Assembly: GCA_036563615.1 (NCBI GenBank)
Contig: DATCMB010000021.1
Location: 124,001 to 188,000, forward strand
DNA length: 64,000 nt
Source of the DNA: Candidatus Binatia bacterium
Lineage (GTDB): Bacteria; Desulfobacterota; Binatia; UBA12015
Direction of reading: 5' to 3'
Below are positions 37,463-46,505 of the stretch, one piece after another. The position numbers were made by a program, and so were the translations under genes. Under the pieces are notes generated by a model, which saw nothing but the letters and a program-made list of their open reading frames with translations, was not told the DNA's origin and ran no database searches. The stretch's first letter is position 1. Every line of letters starts with the position of its first letter.

Positions 37463-37951
37463 ATGGTCGGTGGAGAGACCGCGAGGGGCTTGGAGAGCGA
37501 GCGGGGCGGCATCCGCTTGATGCTGGTCCGCACGCACGGCTGTCGCATCTGCGTTGCGCTTGACGCTGTCGAGGGCGTGCTCGACGGGCCGCACGCGCCC
37601 GACGCGACGACGTTCACGCTCGCCGACGGCACGAGCATCCCGCTCGTCGACTGGGCGAGCGTCACCGGCGTCCCGGAGCCGCCGCGTACGGACGAGACGC
37701 AGGTGATGGTGCTCAAGACCGCGAGCGGTCTCGTTGGCCTACGCATCGGCGCGTGCCTCGGCGTTCGCTCGGTGTCGCTCGCGCGCACGCCGCCGATGCC
37801 GACGCGACTCACGGACGCGAGCGGGAGCCCGCTCTGCTTCCTGCTCATGCTCGACGGCCGTCCGCACCTGATGCTCGAGCCGCGCGCCCTGCTGACACGG
37901 CTTCCGGCGTCCGACGGCGGCGTCCCGGCCGAGCAAGGGAGCCTCGCATGA
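37463..37951 (+). CDS. CheW-like small domain protein
   Basis: A 162-residue single-domain protein. GIRLMLVRTHGCRICVALDAVEGVLD, then IPLVDWASVTG, VMVLKTASGLVGLRI and a hydrophobic FLLMLDGRPHLMLEP end follow the CheW two-barrel pattern. The usual 'NLRG' loop is not obvious, so it may be a divergent CheW or an anti-sigma-like adaptor. ATG 37463 has GGGGACGGGG upstream, and its stop overlaps the response regulator start (ATGA). First gene of the plus-strand chemosensory operon. Confidence 0.7.
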   Translation: MVGGETARGLESERGGIRLMLVRTHGCRICVALDAVEGVLDGPHAPDATTFTLADGTSIPLVDWASVTGVPEPPRTDETQVMVLKTASGLVGLRIGACLGVRSVSLARTPPMPTRLTDASGSPLCFLLMLDGRPHLMLEPRALLTRLPASDGGVPAEQGSLA

Positions 37952-39141
37952 GCGCGTCGCGCGTCCTCATCGTCGACGACAGCCTGACCATCCGCCGGGC
38001 GCTCGAGATGATCCTGAAGCCGCTCGGCTACGAGCTCGATTTTGCGCTCGACGGCGCGCAGGCGCTCGAGCGTGCGACCGCGCTCAGGCCCGATCTGATC
38101 CTGCTCGACTACGTGCTGCCCGACATGCGCGCGCCCGACGTCTGCTCGGCGCTCGCCGCGAATCCGGCAACGGCGCACACGCCGATCATCCTGGTGTCGG
38201 CGAAGGGCGCCTCCATCCGCCAGACCTACCAGGACGCCGACAACGTCGTGAGCTACATCACCAAGCCCTTCAAGCCCCAGGTCGTCGCCTCGGTCGTGGA
38301 GAACGCGCTCGCGCGCGGACGCGCCGCCGCGGCCACGCCCCGTGAGCCGGGTCATGCGACGACGCTGCGCAGCCCCGTCGCCGCGCGCGTCGAGCCGTCG
38401 ACCGCGCGCGCCGGCGAAGCCCGCAGCCAGGTCGCCGCGCCGGCCAACGTCGAGCAAGCGTTCGCCGCGCTGCTCTCGCAGCTCGAGGGCGCGATCTGCG
38501 AGGACGCGGCCCTGCGCGGCTCCTCGCGCGCGCCCTTGCCCGGGATCACGCCGCGGCTGCGCGGCGCCGCGGAGCGCTTGAACGACGTCGCCCAGCACCT
38601 GAACGGCGAGTCCCTCGTGCCGTACCGGCTGCGCGAGGACGGCTCGTTCGCGAACATCGCCGCGACGCTGCTCGAAGCGCACCGCTATCTCTGCGAGGCG
38701 GCGATCCTGCTCGCGGCGAGCGGGGCGCCGAGCGCGGTGCTGCCGCGCGCGCCCGAGGTCTTCGTCGTCTGCCCCGAGCGCCACGCGCTCGCCGGCGAGA
38801 TCGCCGACGCGGTGCGCGCACGCCATCTCGTCCCGCTCGCGATCGGCGACGAGTTCGCGCAGCTGCCGCACCTCGTGCGTCTGCTCGCGCCGCGCGTCGT
38901 GATCGGCGTGCTCGGCGTCGACGAGGCGGCCGACGCGGCGCTGCACGCGTGCCTCGCGCTCGACGCGCCGCTGACGCGCTTCGTCGCCTTCGGCGGCGAC
39001 GCGGCTGGCGTCGATCCCCGCTTCGCGAGCCACGTCGAAGCGATCGACGCGCTCGGCGACGTGCTCGGCGACGTCGCGCAGGAGGCAGGCCGCGACAGCG
39101 CCGCCGCGCCCGACATCGACCTCGAGGTGGTGACGGTATGA
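37948..39141 (+). CDS. Response regulator with a C-terminal unknown domain
   Basis: A 397-residue protein: a receiver (residues 1-125) with acidic pair in VLIVDDSLTIRRALE, phospho-acceptor Asp in ILLDYVLPDM, VSAKG and conserved Lys in ITKPFKP. Like PilG/PilH regulators, it should be phosphorylated by the CheA here. The ~270-residue C-terminus is helical and Ala-rich, with a PLPGITPRLRGAAERL segment and a PRAPEVFVVCPERHALAGEI stretch resembling a second, Asp-less receiver fold. No known effector domain is recognised. Confidence 0.82.
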   Translation: MSASRVLIVDDSLTIRRALEMILKPLGYELDFALDGAQALERATALRPDLILLDYVLPDMRAPDVCSALAANPATAHTPIILVSAKGASIRQTYQDADNVVSYITKPFKPQVVASVVENALARGRAAAATPREPGHATTLRSPVAARVEPSTARAGEARSQVAAPANVEQAFAALLSQLEGAICEDAALRGSSRAPLPGITPRLRGAAERLNDVAQHLNGESLVPYRLREDGSFANIAATLLEAHRYLCEAAILLAASGAPSAVLPRAPEVFVVCPERHALAGEIADAVRARHLVPLAIGDEFAQLPHLVRLLAPRVVIGVLGVDEAADAALHACLALDAPLTRFVAFGGDAAGVDPRFASHVEAIDALGDVLGDVAQEAGRDSAAAPDIDLEVVTV

Positions 39142-39172
39142 GGCGCGTCCGCGCGCACGGAGGGAAGCGCCG

Positions 39173-39877
39173 ATGAGCCTGCCCGGGAGCCCGACGCCGG
39201 CGATGCAGCCGCCCACGGGGACGGCGGCGGCACCGCGCAGCGACTACTGCATCTTTCTGCGTGACGGACGGCGCTTCGCGCTGTCGACGCTCATCGCCAA
39301 GGAGGTGCTCGAAGCGCGGCCGTTCACGCCCGTGCCGTACGCGCCGCCCGAGCTGCTCGGCGCGTTCAACCTGCGCGGCGAGGTCGTGCCGCTGGTCAAC
39401 CTCGATGGCTTTCTCGGGGTGGAGGGCCGACCGGCGGGACGCGGCGACACGCTGCTGCTCCTGAGCCACGGCGACCTCGTGCTCGCGGCGGTCGTCGACC
39501 AGGTGGTGGTGATCAAGCACGTCGCGCCGTGGGAGATCCGGCGCTCGAAGCTCGACCCGGCGATGCGCAACCCGCTCGTGCGCGGCATCGTCGGTCGCGA
39601 CGGCGAGCAGACGCTGGTGCTCGATGGGGAGAAGCTGCTCGCCGCCGTCGTCGGGCAGATCGCCGACGGCCTGCGCGGCCGCGGCAAGACGCCGAGCGGG
39701 CCGTCGGTGCTGAGCGCTCCGGGGGGGAGCGCGCGCACGCAGGGGACGGCGCAGAACGACGGGGGTACGGACGCACGCCTTGGCGTCCGGGCGGGTGGAG
39801 AGGAAGCGGAGGCGCGCGACGCGCAGGACGCGAGCGCCGCGCCGCCCACGCTTACCGCCGGGGGAGGTAGCACGTAA
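39173..39877 (+). CDS. CheW scaffold protein
   Basis: A 234-residue CheW: SDYCIFLRDGRRFALSTL, EVLEARPFTPVPYAPPELLG, AFNLRGEVVPLVNLDGFLG (the NLRG hallmark), and GDLVLAAVVDQVV. It couples chemoreceptor to CheA. The last ~65 residues are a disordered Gly/Ala-rich tail (TPSGPSVLSAPGG) not found in short CheW proteins. ATG 39173 follows GGGAAGC; its TAA shares one base with the MCP start (TAATG), so receptor and CheW are coupled. Confidence 0.88.
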   Translation: MSLPGSPTPAMQPPTGTAAAPRSDYCIFLRDGRRFALSTLIAKEVLEARPFTPVPYAPPELLGAFNLRGEVVPLVNLDGFLGVEGRPAGRGDTLLLLSHGDLVLAAVVDQVVVIKHVAPWEIRRSKLDPAMRNPLVRGIVGRDGEQTLVLDGEKLLAAVVGQIADGLRGRGKTPSGPSVLSAPGGSARTQGTAQNDGGTDARLGVRAGGEEAEARDAQDASAAPPTLTAGGGST

Positions 39878-42108
39878 TGCAGGCGCAAACGCGAACTCTC
39901 GCCGCGGCGCGGCCGCGGCTCTCTACGGCGACGCGCAGCCAGACCGGCGATCCGGGGCGTGCCGGAGCGCTGCGCCTGGCCGCGGTCGCCATGGTCATCG
40001 CGATCGGCGTCGGCGCGATCGCGCTGCTCGCGAGCCGACGCATGCTCGAGAACGCGACTCTGTCGCAGCTCGAGACCGTGCGCGCCGCGGTCGTGGCCGA
40101 CGTCGCGCGCTTCACGCGCGAGCTCGGCGACACGACGGCCGGACTCGCGTCCGATCCGCGCCTCGCGACCTTCCTGCGCGAGATGCGCGACGCGCAGCGC
40201 CGCAGCGCCACGAGCCGCTCCCGCGTCAACGAGGAGGCGGCCGTCGTGCGTCCGCGCTGGCTCGCGGCGACCGCCGAGCGTCACGGCTGGAGCGACGTCC
40301 TGCTGGTCGAAGCGGGGACGGATCGCGTGGTCTACGCCACCGGCGACGAGCCGATGGTGACGGTCGGCAGCGCGCTCGAGCGCGCCGTGCAGGAAAGCGC
40401 GGACAAGCGCGACGGCGCGGCGATCGTCGACGCCGGACCCGACTCGGCGTTCGGCGGCCGCAACATGCTCTTCGCAGCGGCGCCCGTGCTCGACGGCAAC
40501 ACACGCCTCGGCACGCTCGTCGTCGCCGTCGACGACAAGGCGCTCGAGCGCGCGCTGCGCGGCACGAGCGGACAGCCGGTGCCGTTCGCGCTCGGCGACG
40601 ACGGCTCGGTGTGGCTGGTCGACGCGTCGCAGCGGCTGCGCAGCAACCTCGGCCTGCGCGCGGTGCAGCTCGGCGAAGGCTCGGAGCTTCCGAGCGACAC
40701 GGCGCTGTCGCCGCTCGCCGAGGCGCTGCGCGGCGAGGAAGCCGCCGGCAGCTACGCGAGCGACGCCGGGACGGTGCTCGCGGCGTACGCGCCGCTCGAG
40801 ATCGGCAGCGCGCGCTGGGCGGTCGGCGCGCAGGTGCCGCAGGCGGCGGCGCTCGCGCCGATCCGGCGCATCGGGCTCGACGTCGCGGGCGCGACGCTGG
40901 TCGCGGCGATCCTCGGCTGGGTGGTCGGCGGACGGCTGTGGAACCAGTTCTCCGGCCGGCTGCGCGAGCTGTCGAAGGTGCTCGCGCGCGCGCAGCGCGG
41001 CGACCGTCAAGCACGTCTCGACACCAAGCAGGGCGGCGCCGTCGGCGAGCTCGCCGCGGCGATCAACAAGGTGCTCGACGAGCGCGCGAACGCGATCGCC
41101 CGCGCGGAGCAGGAAGCGCAGCGCTCGGCGCGCGATGCCGAGGCGCTGCTCGACGTCGTGCGCGAAGCGGCGCGCGGCAACCTCTCGCAGCGCGCGCAGG
41201 TCGAGGACGGCGTCCTCGCCAACGTGTCGCGCGCGCTGAACGAGATGCTCGAGGGCGTCGACACGCTGGTCGCGTCGATGCGCGCGATGTCGGGTCGCCT
41301 CGGCGAGTCCGCGTCGCAGATCCGCGGCTGCACCGATCAGGTGTCGAGCACGGCCTCGTCGCAGGCGCGCGAGTGCGGCTCGCTGCTCGCGACGGCGAAC
41401 GCGTTGCGCGCCGGCAACCAGCAGATCTGCGAGCAGTGCGCCGCGGCCGTCGACGTCGCACGTCGCACCGAGCAGGCGAGCAAGCTCGGCCAGAGCGCAC
41501 TCGCCGACCTCATCGCCGGCATGGACGGCCTGCAGCGCGAGACCCGCGCCGCCACCGTCAAGATCAAGCGGCTCGGCGAGCGCTCGATGCAGATCTCGGC
41601 GATCACCGGAACGATCTCGAAGATGTCGGCGCAGACCGACATGCTGGCGCTCAACGCTGCGATCGAGGCCTCGCGCGCCGGCGAGCACGGTCAGGGCTTC
41701 ACGGTCGTCGCCGAGGAGGTCCGCAAGCTGGCCGAGCGCGCCGCCGCGGCGACCAAGGAGGTCGAGCGCCTCATCGCGGGCATCCAATCGGACGTCAACG
41801 AAGCGGTGAGCGGCATGGAGCGTCAGGCCGAGCGTCTCGAGATGCAGACCGCAGCGGCCTCGCAGGCCGAGCACGCGCTCGAGCGCGTGCACGCGGTGAC
41901 CAACGAGGCGACGACGATGCTCGAGCAGATCGCGAGCGCCGCGAGCGCGCAGCTCGAGCGCGCGAACGACATCGAGGCCGCGCTCAAGCGCATCGCCGAA
42001 GCCGCGAAGGGCGTGCAGCAGTCGAGCGAGCAGGCGCGGCGCACGACCGGTCAGCTCCTCACCGCATCCGAAGAGCTCGGCGCGAGAGCGAGCCACTTTG
42101 CAGCTTGA
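39877..42108 (+). CDS. Methyl-accepting chemotaxis-type receptor
   Basis: A 743-residue transmembrane receptor. TM1 at ~30-55 (AVAMVIAIGVGAIALLASRR), a periplasmic ~260-residue sensor region with Cache-like features (RWLAATAERHGWSDVLLVEAG, GRNMLFAAAPVLDG), TM2 around ~330-350 (LDVAGATLVAAILGWVVGG), a HAMP-like linker, then a long coiled-coil signalling domain with QTDMLALNAAIEASRAGEHG and FTVVAEEVRKLAERAA. It controls CheA activity. Because no CheR/CheB gene is nearby, adaptation by methylation is uncertain. Ligand unknown. Confidence 0.9.
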   Translation: MQAQTRTLAAARPRLSTATRSQTGDPGRAGALRLAAVAMVIAIGVGAIALLASRRMLENATLSQLETVRAAVVADVARFTRELGDTTAGLASDPRLATFLREMRDAQRRSATSRSRVNEEAAVVRPRWLAATAERHGWSDVLLVEAGTDRVVYATGDEPMVTVGSALERAVQESADKRDGAAIVDAGPDSAFGGRNMLFAAAPVLDGNTRLGTLVVAVDDKALERALRGTSGQPVPFALGDDGSVWLVDASQRLRSNLGLRAVQLGEGSELPSDTALSPLAEALRGEEAAGSYASDAGTVLAAYAPLEIGSARWAVGAQVPQAAALAPIRRIGLDVAGATLVAAILGWVVGGRLWNQFSGRLRELSKVLARAQRGDRQARLDTKQGGAVGELAAAINKVLDERANAIARAEQEAQRSARDAEALLDVVREAARGNLSQRAQVEDGVLANVSRALNEMLEGVDTLVASMRAMSGRLGESASQIRGCTDQVSSTASSQARECGSLLATANALRAGNQQICEQCAAAVDVARRTEQASKLGQSALADLIAGMDGLQRETRAATVKIKRLGERSMQISAITGTISKMSAQTDMLALNAAIEASRAGEHGQGFTVVAEEVRKLAERAAAATKEVERLIAGIQSDVNEAVSGMERQAERLEMQTAAASQAEHALERVHAVTNEATTMLEQIASAASAQLERANDIEAALKRIAEAAKGVQQSSEQARRTTGQLLTASEELGARASHFAA

Positions 42109-42115
42109 GGGCGCG

Positions 42116-45100
42116 ATGAGCGACGCCACCGCCAGACGGCAACTCGACGCCGACGCGGCGCCCGATCCGGAGGGACGCGTCCGGCTCGCGCTCGAAGCGA
42201 GCGCGCCGGGCCTCAGCGTCAGCACGATCCGCGACCTGTTCCGGGTCGAGGCGAGCGAGCTCCTGGCCGGCATGCACCACCGCCTCGGCCAGCTCGCGAA
42301 CGACCTCGGCGACGGCAGCGGGCTCGCGGAGATCGCCGCGCGCGGACACGCGCTGAAGGGATCGGCCGCGCTCGCCGAGCTGCCCTACCTGAGCCGCGCC
42401 GGCGCGATCCTGCAGCGCGCCGCGGAGCTCGCTGCGGAAGGGGCGCGTCGCAACCACGCCGCGGCGCAGGAACTGGTGCGCGCGACGCGCGCCGCGCTCG
42501 GTCCCGCGCAGCGCATGCTCGACGACTGCGTGGACGGCGACGTCGCGAGCCAGCAGGGTCTGTTCGACGAGCTGCTGTCGGTGTTCGATCCGGAGTCGCG
42601 CGCGGCGCTCGAAGGCAGCGTGCGCAACGACGAGGCGAACGCCGCCGCCCTGCCCGACTTCGAAGAGCTCGCGCCGATGCCGGAGCTCGAGGAGCTCGCC
42701 GCGATGCCGACCGAGGAGGTGCTCGCCGACGACGAGCTCGCGCAGCAGCTCGACGAGTCCGGCGACGACCCGAGCGGCTACGATCCCGACCTCGCCGCGT
42801 TCCTCGCCGAGACCTTTCAGGACGAGCTGCGCGAGCTGCTCGCCGCCGTTCCCGAGCTGGTCGCGAGCCTCGCCGACCCGGCGCAGCAGATGAACGCCTG
42901 CGCGGACCTCGGACGCATCTTCCACACCGTGAAGGGCAGCGCCGCGACCGTCGGGCGCGACGATCTGCGCGAGGTCGGCGCGCTCTTGCAGCGCGCCTTC
43001 GAGGAGCACGCCGACGAGAGCGTGCTGCCGCTCGAGCCGTCGTTCCTCGCGAGCCTCGAGAAGCCGCTCGAGACGGTCTTCCTCGCAGCCGGCCTCGAGC
43101 CGCCGTCGGCGGCGCTCGAGCTCGCGCTGTCGGCGGCGAACGCGAGCCTGGTCGACGCGGACGCCGATGCCGCCGCCGACCTCCTGGCGGACGCCGACGA
43201 CGCCGAGCCGGAGGTGGAGCTCGCCGCCGCGCTCGCGCCGGAAGCGGACGTCTTGCTGCACGCCGACGACGCCGAGCCGGCAGAGGTCGCGCCGGAAGCG
43301 GAGAAGCACGCGGAGGTCGCGCCGCAGGACGCCGACGTCGCGCCGCACACCGATGCCGCGCCGCAGCCGGACGTCGCACGGCCCGCCGACGCCACACCGC
43401 GCGCCGACGAGCGTCTCGTGCCGCAGATCGAGCCCGAGATGATGGAGGCGTTCACGCTCGACGCGGACGCCGCGCTGAGCGCCTCCGAGACGGCGCTCCT
43501 CTACCTCGAGCGCAACCCGCGCGACCGCACGCAGCTGCGCGCGCTGTTCCGGCACTTCCACACGCTGAAGGGTGCCGCCGCGGCCGTTGGCTTGACGCAG
43601 ATCGCCGAGCAGCTGCACGCCGGCGAGACGCTGCTCGAGACCGTCATCGAGAGCCCGCTCGAGAGCAGCCCCGAGCGCCTGATCGAGCTGCTGCTCGAGC
43701 TCGTCGATTCGGTCGCCGGCCTCCTCGCGCAGGCGCGCGGCGTGCCGCACGACCACCAGATCATGATCGACGTCGAGGCGCGCGTCGCCGAGGTGCTGGC
43801 GAGCGTCACCGCGTCCACCGCGGACGACGTCGGGCACGGCGCCGCGCAGACCTCGGGCGTCGCGTCGCAGGACGCGACGACGCCGCTGCACACCGCGCCG
43901 ACCGATCTCGACTCCGCGATCGTGCGCGTCCACGCGAGCCGCCTCGACCTGCTCATGAACCGGGTCAGCGAGCTCGTCGTCAGCCGGACGCGCATGGAAG
44001 ACGCGATGAGCGCGATCTACGAGCTGAAGGACAAGCTCCGGCTCGGCAAGTTGCAGCTCAACGAGACCGTCGAGGGCTTCCGCGGCTTCGAGTTCAACCC
44101 GGCCCAGGCGCAGGCGAACGAGGACGCCAAGGCGAGCGACACGAGCTCGCCGCTCGACTTCAGCGACCTCGAGTTCGACAAGTACGACGACTTCAACGTG
44201 CTGACGCGCACGCTCGTCGAGCTCGCCGCCGACGCGGGCGAGATCGTCGAGCAGCTCGGCGACATGATCGACACGCTCGCCGAGGAGACGCGACAAGTAT
44301 CGAAAATCACCTCGAGCCTGCAGCGCACGATCACCGGCATGCGCCTGCTGTCGATCGACACGCTGTTCCGCAGGCTGCAGCGGCCGATCCGCGACGCCGC
44401 CCGGCAGACCGGCAAGCAGCTCGAGGTCAAGACGGTCGGCGGCGAGGTGCAGGTCGACCGGGCGCTCATCGAGTCGCTCTACGGACCGCTGCTGCACCTC
44501 GTGCGCAACGCGGTCTCGCACGGCATCGAGCCGGTCGCCGACCGCCGCGCGGCGGGCAAGCCGGACACCGGCGTGATCGAGCTGCGCGCCGTGCAGCGTC
44601 ACGGCACCGTCGAGGTGAGCGTGCGCGACGACGGACGCGGGCTCGACTTCGTCGCGATCCGGCGCAAGGCGGAGAGCCTCGGCCTGATCGAGCCGGGCGA
44701 GCAGATGAGCCGCGAGGAGCTCGCGAAGCTCATCTTCCGTCCCGGCTTCTCGACGCAGAACCGCGTCACCGACCTCGCCGGACGCGGCGTCGGGATGGAC
44801 GTCGTCGCGGGCGAGGTCGAGCAGCTGCGCGGCACGGTGTCGGTCGAGTCCGAGGACGGGCGCGGCGCGACCTTCCGCATCACGCTGCCGCTCGCCGCGA
44901 TGATCGATCAGGTGCTGCTGCTGCGCGCGGGCACGCAGGTCTACGCGGTGTCGCAGGGTCCGATCGAGACCGTGCTCAACGTCGAGCCGGAGATGCTGCG
45001 CGACGGCCCGGACGGGCTCGTGCTGCGGATCGGCGACGAGCAGCTCCCCGCGCTGTCCCTGCCGATGCTGATCGGCCCCTGCGCGAGCCACACCTGGTCG

Positions 45101-45799
45101 TCGGCGCGCTCGTCGCACGACGAAGCGGTGCGTGCGGCGCGCGGCACGATCTCGCTCGGCAGCACGGCGGTGGTTCTGCGCGCCGGTGCGTCGAGCCGGC
45201 TCGCGCTGCTGATCGACCGCATCGAGGCGCAGCGCGAAGCGGTCGTGCGTCCGCTGGGCCGCCTGTTCGCGGGACATCCGTTCCTCACCAGCGCGACCTT
45301 CGCCGGCGATGGGCAGGTGATCTTCGTGCTCGACGTCGGCCGCCTCGGCAATCTGCTCGGCTCGCTCGCGCCGCTGACCGTCGCCGAGGCGCGCGCGCTC
45401 GCGGAGTCGGCCGAGGCGACGGTGCCGGAGCCGGAGTCCGCGATGGTGCTCTGGGCGGACGACTCGATCAGCGTCCGCAAGCTCGCGGGCCACTTCCTCG
45501 AGGCCGAAGGCTGGAGCGCGCGCACCGCGGTCGACGGCCGCGACGCGCTCGAGAAGCTTCGCCAGGGCAGCTTCCGCGTGCTGGTCACCGACCTCGAGAT
45601 GCCACGCATGCACGGCTACGAGCTGCTGCAGGAGATCCGCTCCGATCCGCGCCTGCGCGACCTGCCGGTGATCGTGTGCAGCTCGCGCTCGAGCGAGAAG
45701 CACCGTCGGCGCGCACAGGAGGCCGGCGCGAACGGCTACCTGACGAAGCCGTTCACGCAGGAGACGCTCGCCGCCGCGCTGCGCGAGTGGCTGACCTAG
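42116..45799 (+). CDS. Hybrid CheA histidine kinase with three Hpt domains and a receiver (ChpA/PilL-like)
   Basis: A 1227-residue kinase. Three Hpt domains each with His: ARGHALKGSA (H78), RIFHTVKGSA (H270) and FRHFHTLKGAA (H482). An acidic Ala-rich linker repeating E-V/V-A-P motifs (~340-440) separates Hpt2 and Hpt3. Then come a dimerisation helix, an ATPase domain (HLVRNAVSHGIE, DDGRGLD, GRGVGMDVV, GRGATFRI), a CheW-like domain, and a C-terminal receiver (WADDSISVRKLAG, phospho-acceptor in VTDLEMPRMHG). The multi-Hpt plus receiver build is that of the ChpA/PilL kinases of Pil-Chp systems controlling type IV pili. ATG 42116 lies 7 bases after the receptor stop. Confidence 0.93.
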   Translation: MSDATARRQLDADAAPDPEGRVRLALEASAPGLSVSTIRDLFRVEASELLAGMHHRLGQLANDLGDGSGLAEIAARGHALKGSAALAELPYLSRAGAILQRAAELAAEGARRNHAAAQELVRATRAALGPAQRMLDDCVDGDVASQQGLFDELLSVFDPESRAALEGSVRNDEANAAALPDFEELAPMPELEELAAMPTEEVLADDELAQQLDESGDDPSGYDPDLAAFLAETFQDELRELLAAVPELVASLADPAQQMNACADLGRIFHTVKGSAATVGRDDLREVGALLQRAFEEHADESVLPLEPSFLASLEKPLETVFLAAGLEPPSAALELALSAANASLVDADADAAADLLADADDAEPEVELAAALAPEADVLLHADDAEPAEVAPEAEKHAEVAPQDADVAPHTDAAPQPDVARPADATPRADERLVPQIEPEMMEAFTLDADAALSASETALLYLERNPRDRTQLRALFRHFHTLKGAAAAVGLTQIAEQLHAGETLLETVIESPLESSPERLIELLLELVDSVAGLLAQARGVPHDHQIMIDVEARVAEVLASVTASTADDVGHGAAQTSGVASQDATTPLHTAPTDLDSAIVRVHASRLDLLMNRVSELVVSRTRMEDAMSAIYELKDKLRLGKLQLNETVEGFRGFEFNPAQAQANEDAKASDTSSPLDFSDLEFDKYDDFNVLTRTLVELAADAGEIVEQLGDMIDTLAEETRQVSKITSSLQRTITGMRLLSIDTLFRRLQRPIRDAARQTGKQLEVKTVGGEVQVDRALIESLYGPLLHLVRNAVSHGIEPVADRRAAGKPDTGVIELRAVQRHGTVEVSVRDDGRGLDFVAIRRKAESLGLIEPGEQMSREELAKLIFRPGFSTQNRVTDLAGRGVGMDVVAGEVEQLRGTVSVESEDGRGATFRITLPLAAMIDQVLLLRAGTQVYAVSQGPIETVLNVEPEMLRDGPDGLVLRIGDEQLPALSLPMLIGPCASHTWSSARSSHDEAVRAARGTISLGSTAVVLRAGASSRLALLIDRIEAQREAVVRPLGRLFAGHPFLTSATFAGDGQVIFVLDVGRLGNLLGSLAPLTVAEARALAESAEATVPEPESAMVLWADDSISVRKLAGHFLEAEGWSARTAVDGRDALEKLRQGSFRVLVTDLEMPRMHGYELLQEIRSDPRLRDLPVIVCSSRSSEKHRRRAQEAGANGYLTKPFTQETLAAALREWLT

Positions 45800-45846
45800 C
45801 GTCGGCGGCTGCGCACGCGGCGTCCTTGCGATAACCTCGCTCGCGT

Positions 45847-46494
45847 ATGCGCGCCGACGCGATCGACGACCGAGACGCGAGCTGGCTGCCGCTCGTGCAC
45901 GCCGTCGTCGCGGCGTCCGCGATCGCGATCTCCGGCGCCCTGGGCTCGATCCAGGTGTGGATCCTGACGCTCGCGGGCGCGATCGTGTCGTACTGGCTCG
46001 CGCGCCGCGACCTCGCCGAGCCGGCCACCAAGGACCACGTCGCGACGCTGCTGCGTCTCTCGTTCCTCGCCGTGCTGTGCGCGGGCGCCTGGGACAACCG
46101 CGATCGCACCGTCGGCTGGCCGCCGGAGATCACCGTCGGCGAGATCCTGGGGCTCGTCCTGATCGCGGCCGGGATGTGGCTGCGCCATCGTGCGCTCGCC
46201 GTGCTGGGTCAGCACTACTCGGTGAAGCTCCTGGTGCGCGACGACCACCAGCTGGTCGAGGACGGCCCCTATCGCTTGCTCCGTCATCCGAACTACACGG
46301 GCCTCGCGCTGGTCATGGCGGGAACGGCGCTCGCCCTGCGCAGCCCGCTCGCGCTGGTCGCGGTGCTCGTGCTGTGGCTGCCGGCGCTGATGCTGCGCAT
46401 CGCGCAGGAAGAGAACGTCCTCCGGCTCCACCTCGGCGCGGCGTACGAGCGCTACGCGGAGCGCACCTGGCGGCTCGTTCCCGGCGTCTACTGA
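45847..46494 (+). CDS. ICMT/PEMT-like integral membrane methyltransferase
   Basis: A 215-residue membrane protein of the isoprenylcysteine carboxyl methyltransferase family: several hydrophobic helices, then RHRALAVLGQHYSVKLLV, GPYRLLRHPNYTGLAL and EENVLRLHLGAAYERYAERTWRLVP, the family's SAM-binding HPxYxG...E-E...Y..Y end. Bacterial members methylate carboxylates or thiols of unknown substrates. It sits 47 bases after CheA but is unlikely to belong to that pathway. The next gene follows 11 bases on. Confidence 0.85.
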   Translation: MRADAIDDRDASWLPLVHAVVAASAIAISGALGSIQVWILTLAGAIVSYWLARRDLAEPATKDHVATLLRLSFLAVLCAGAWDNRDRTVGWPPEITVGEILGLVLIAAGMWLRHRALAVLGQHYSVKLLVRDDHQLVEDGPYRLLRHPNYTGLALVMAGTALALRSPLALVAVLVLWLPALMLRIAQEENVLRLHLGAAYERYAERTWRLVPGVY

Positions 46495-46505
46495 GCGGCT
46501 CGACG

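Noticed and set aside
35140-39216. Very long minus-strand open frame (1358 codons) across the chemosensory region, and similar long frames antisense to other genes (e.g. 20415-24116 and 42059-45703)
   Set aside because: They are the opposite-strand image of strongly recognised genes in high-GC DNA; translations are Arg/Ala/Leu-rich with no family features.
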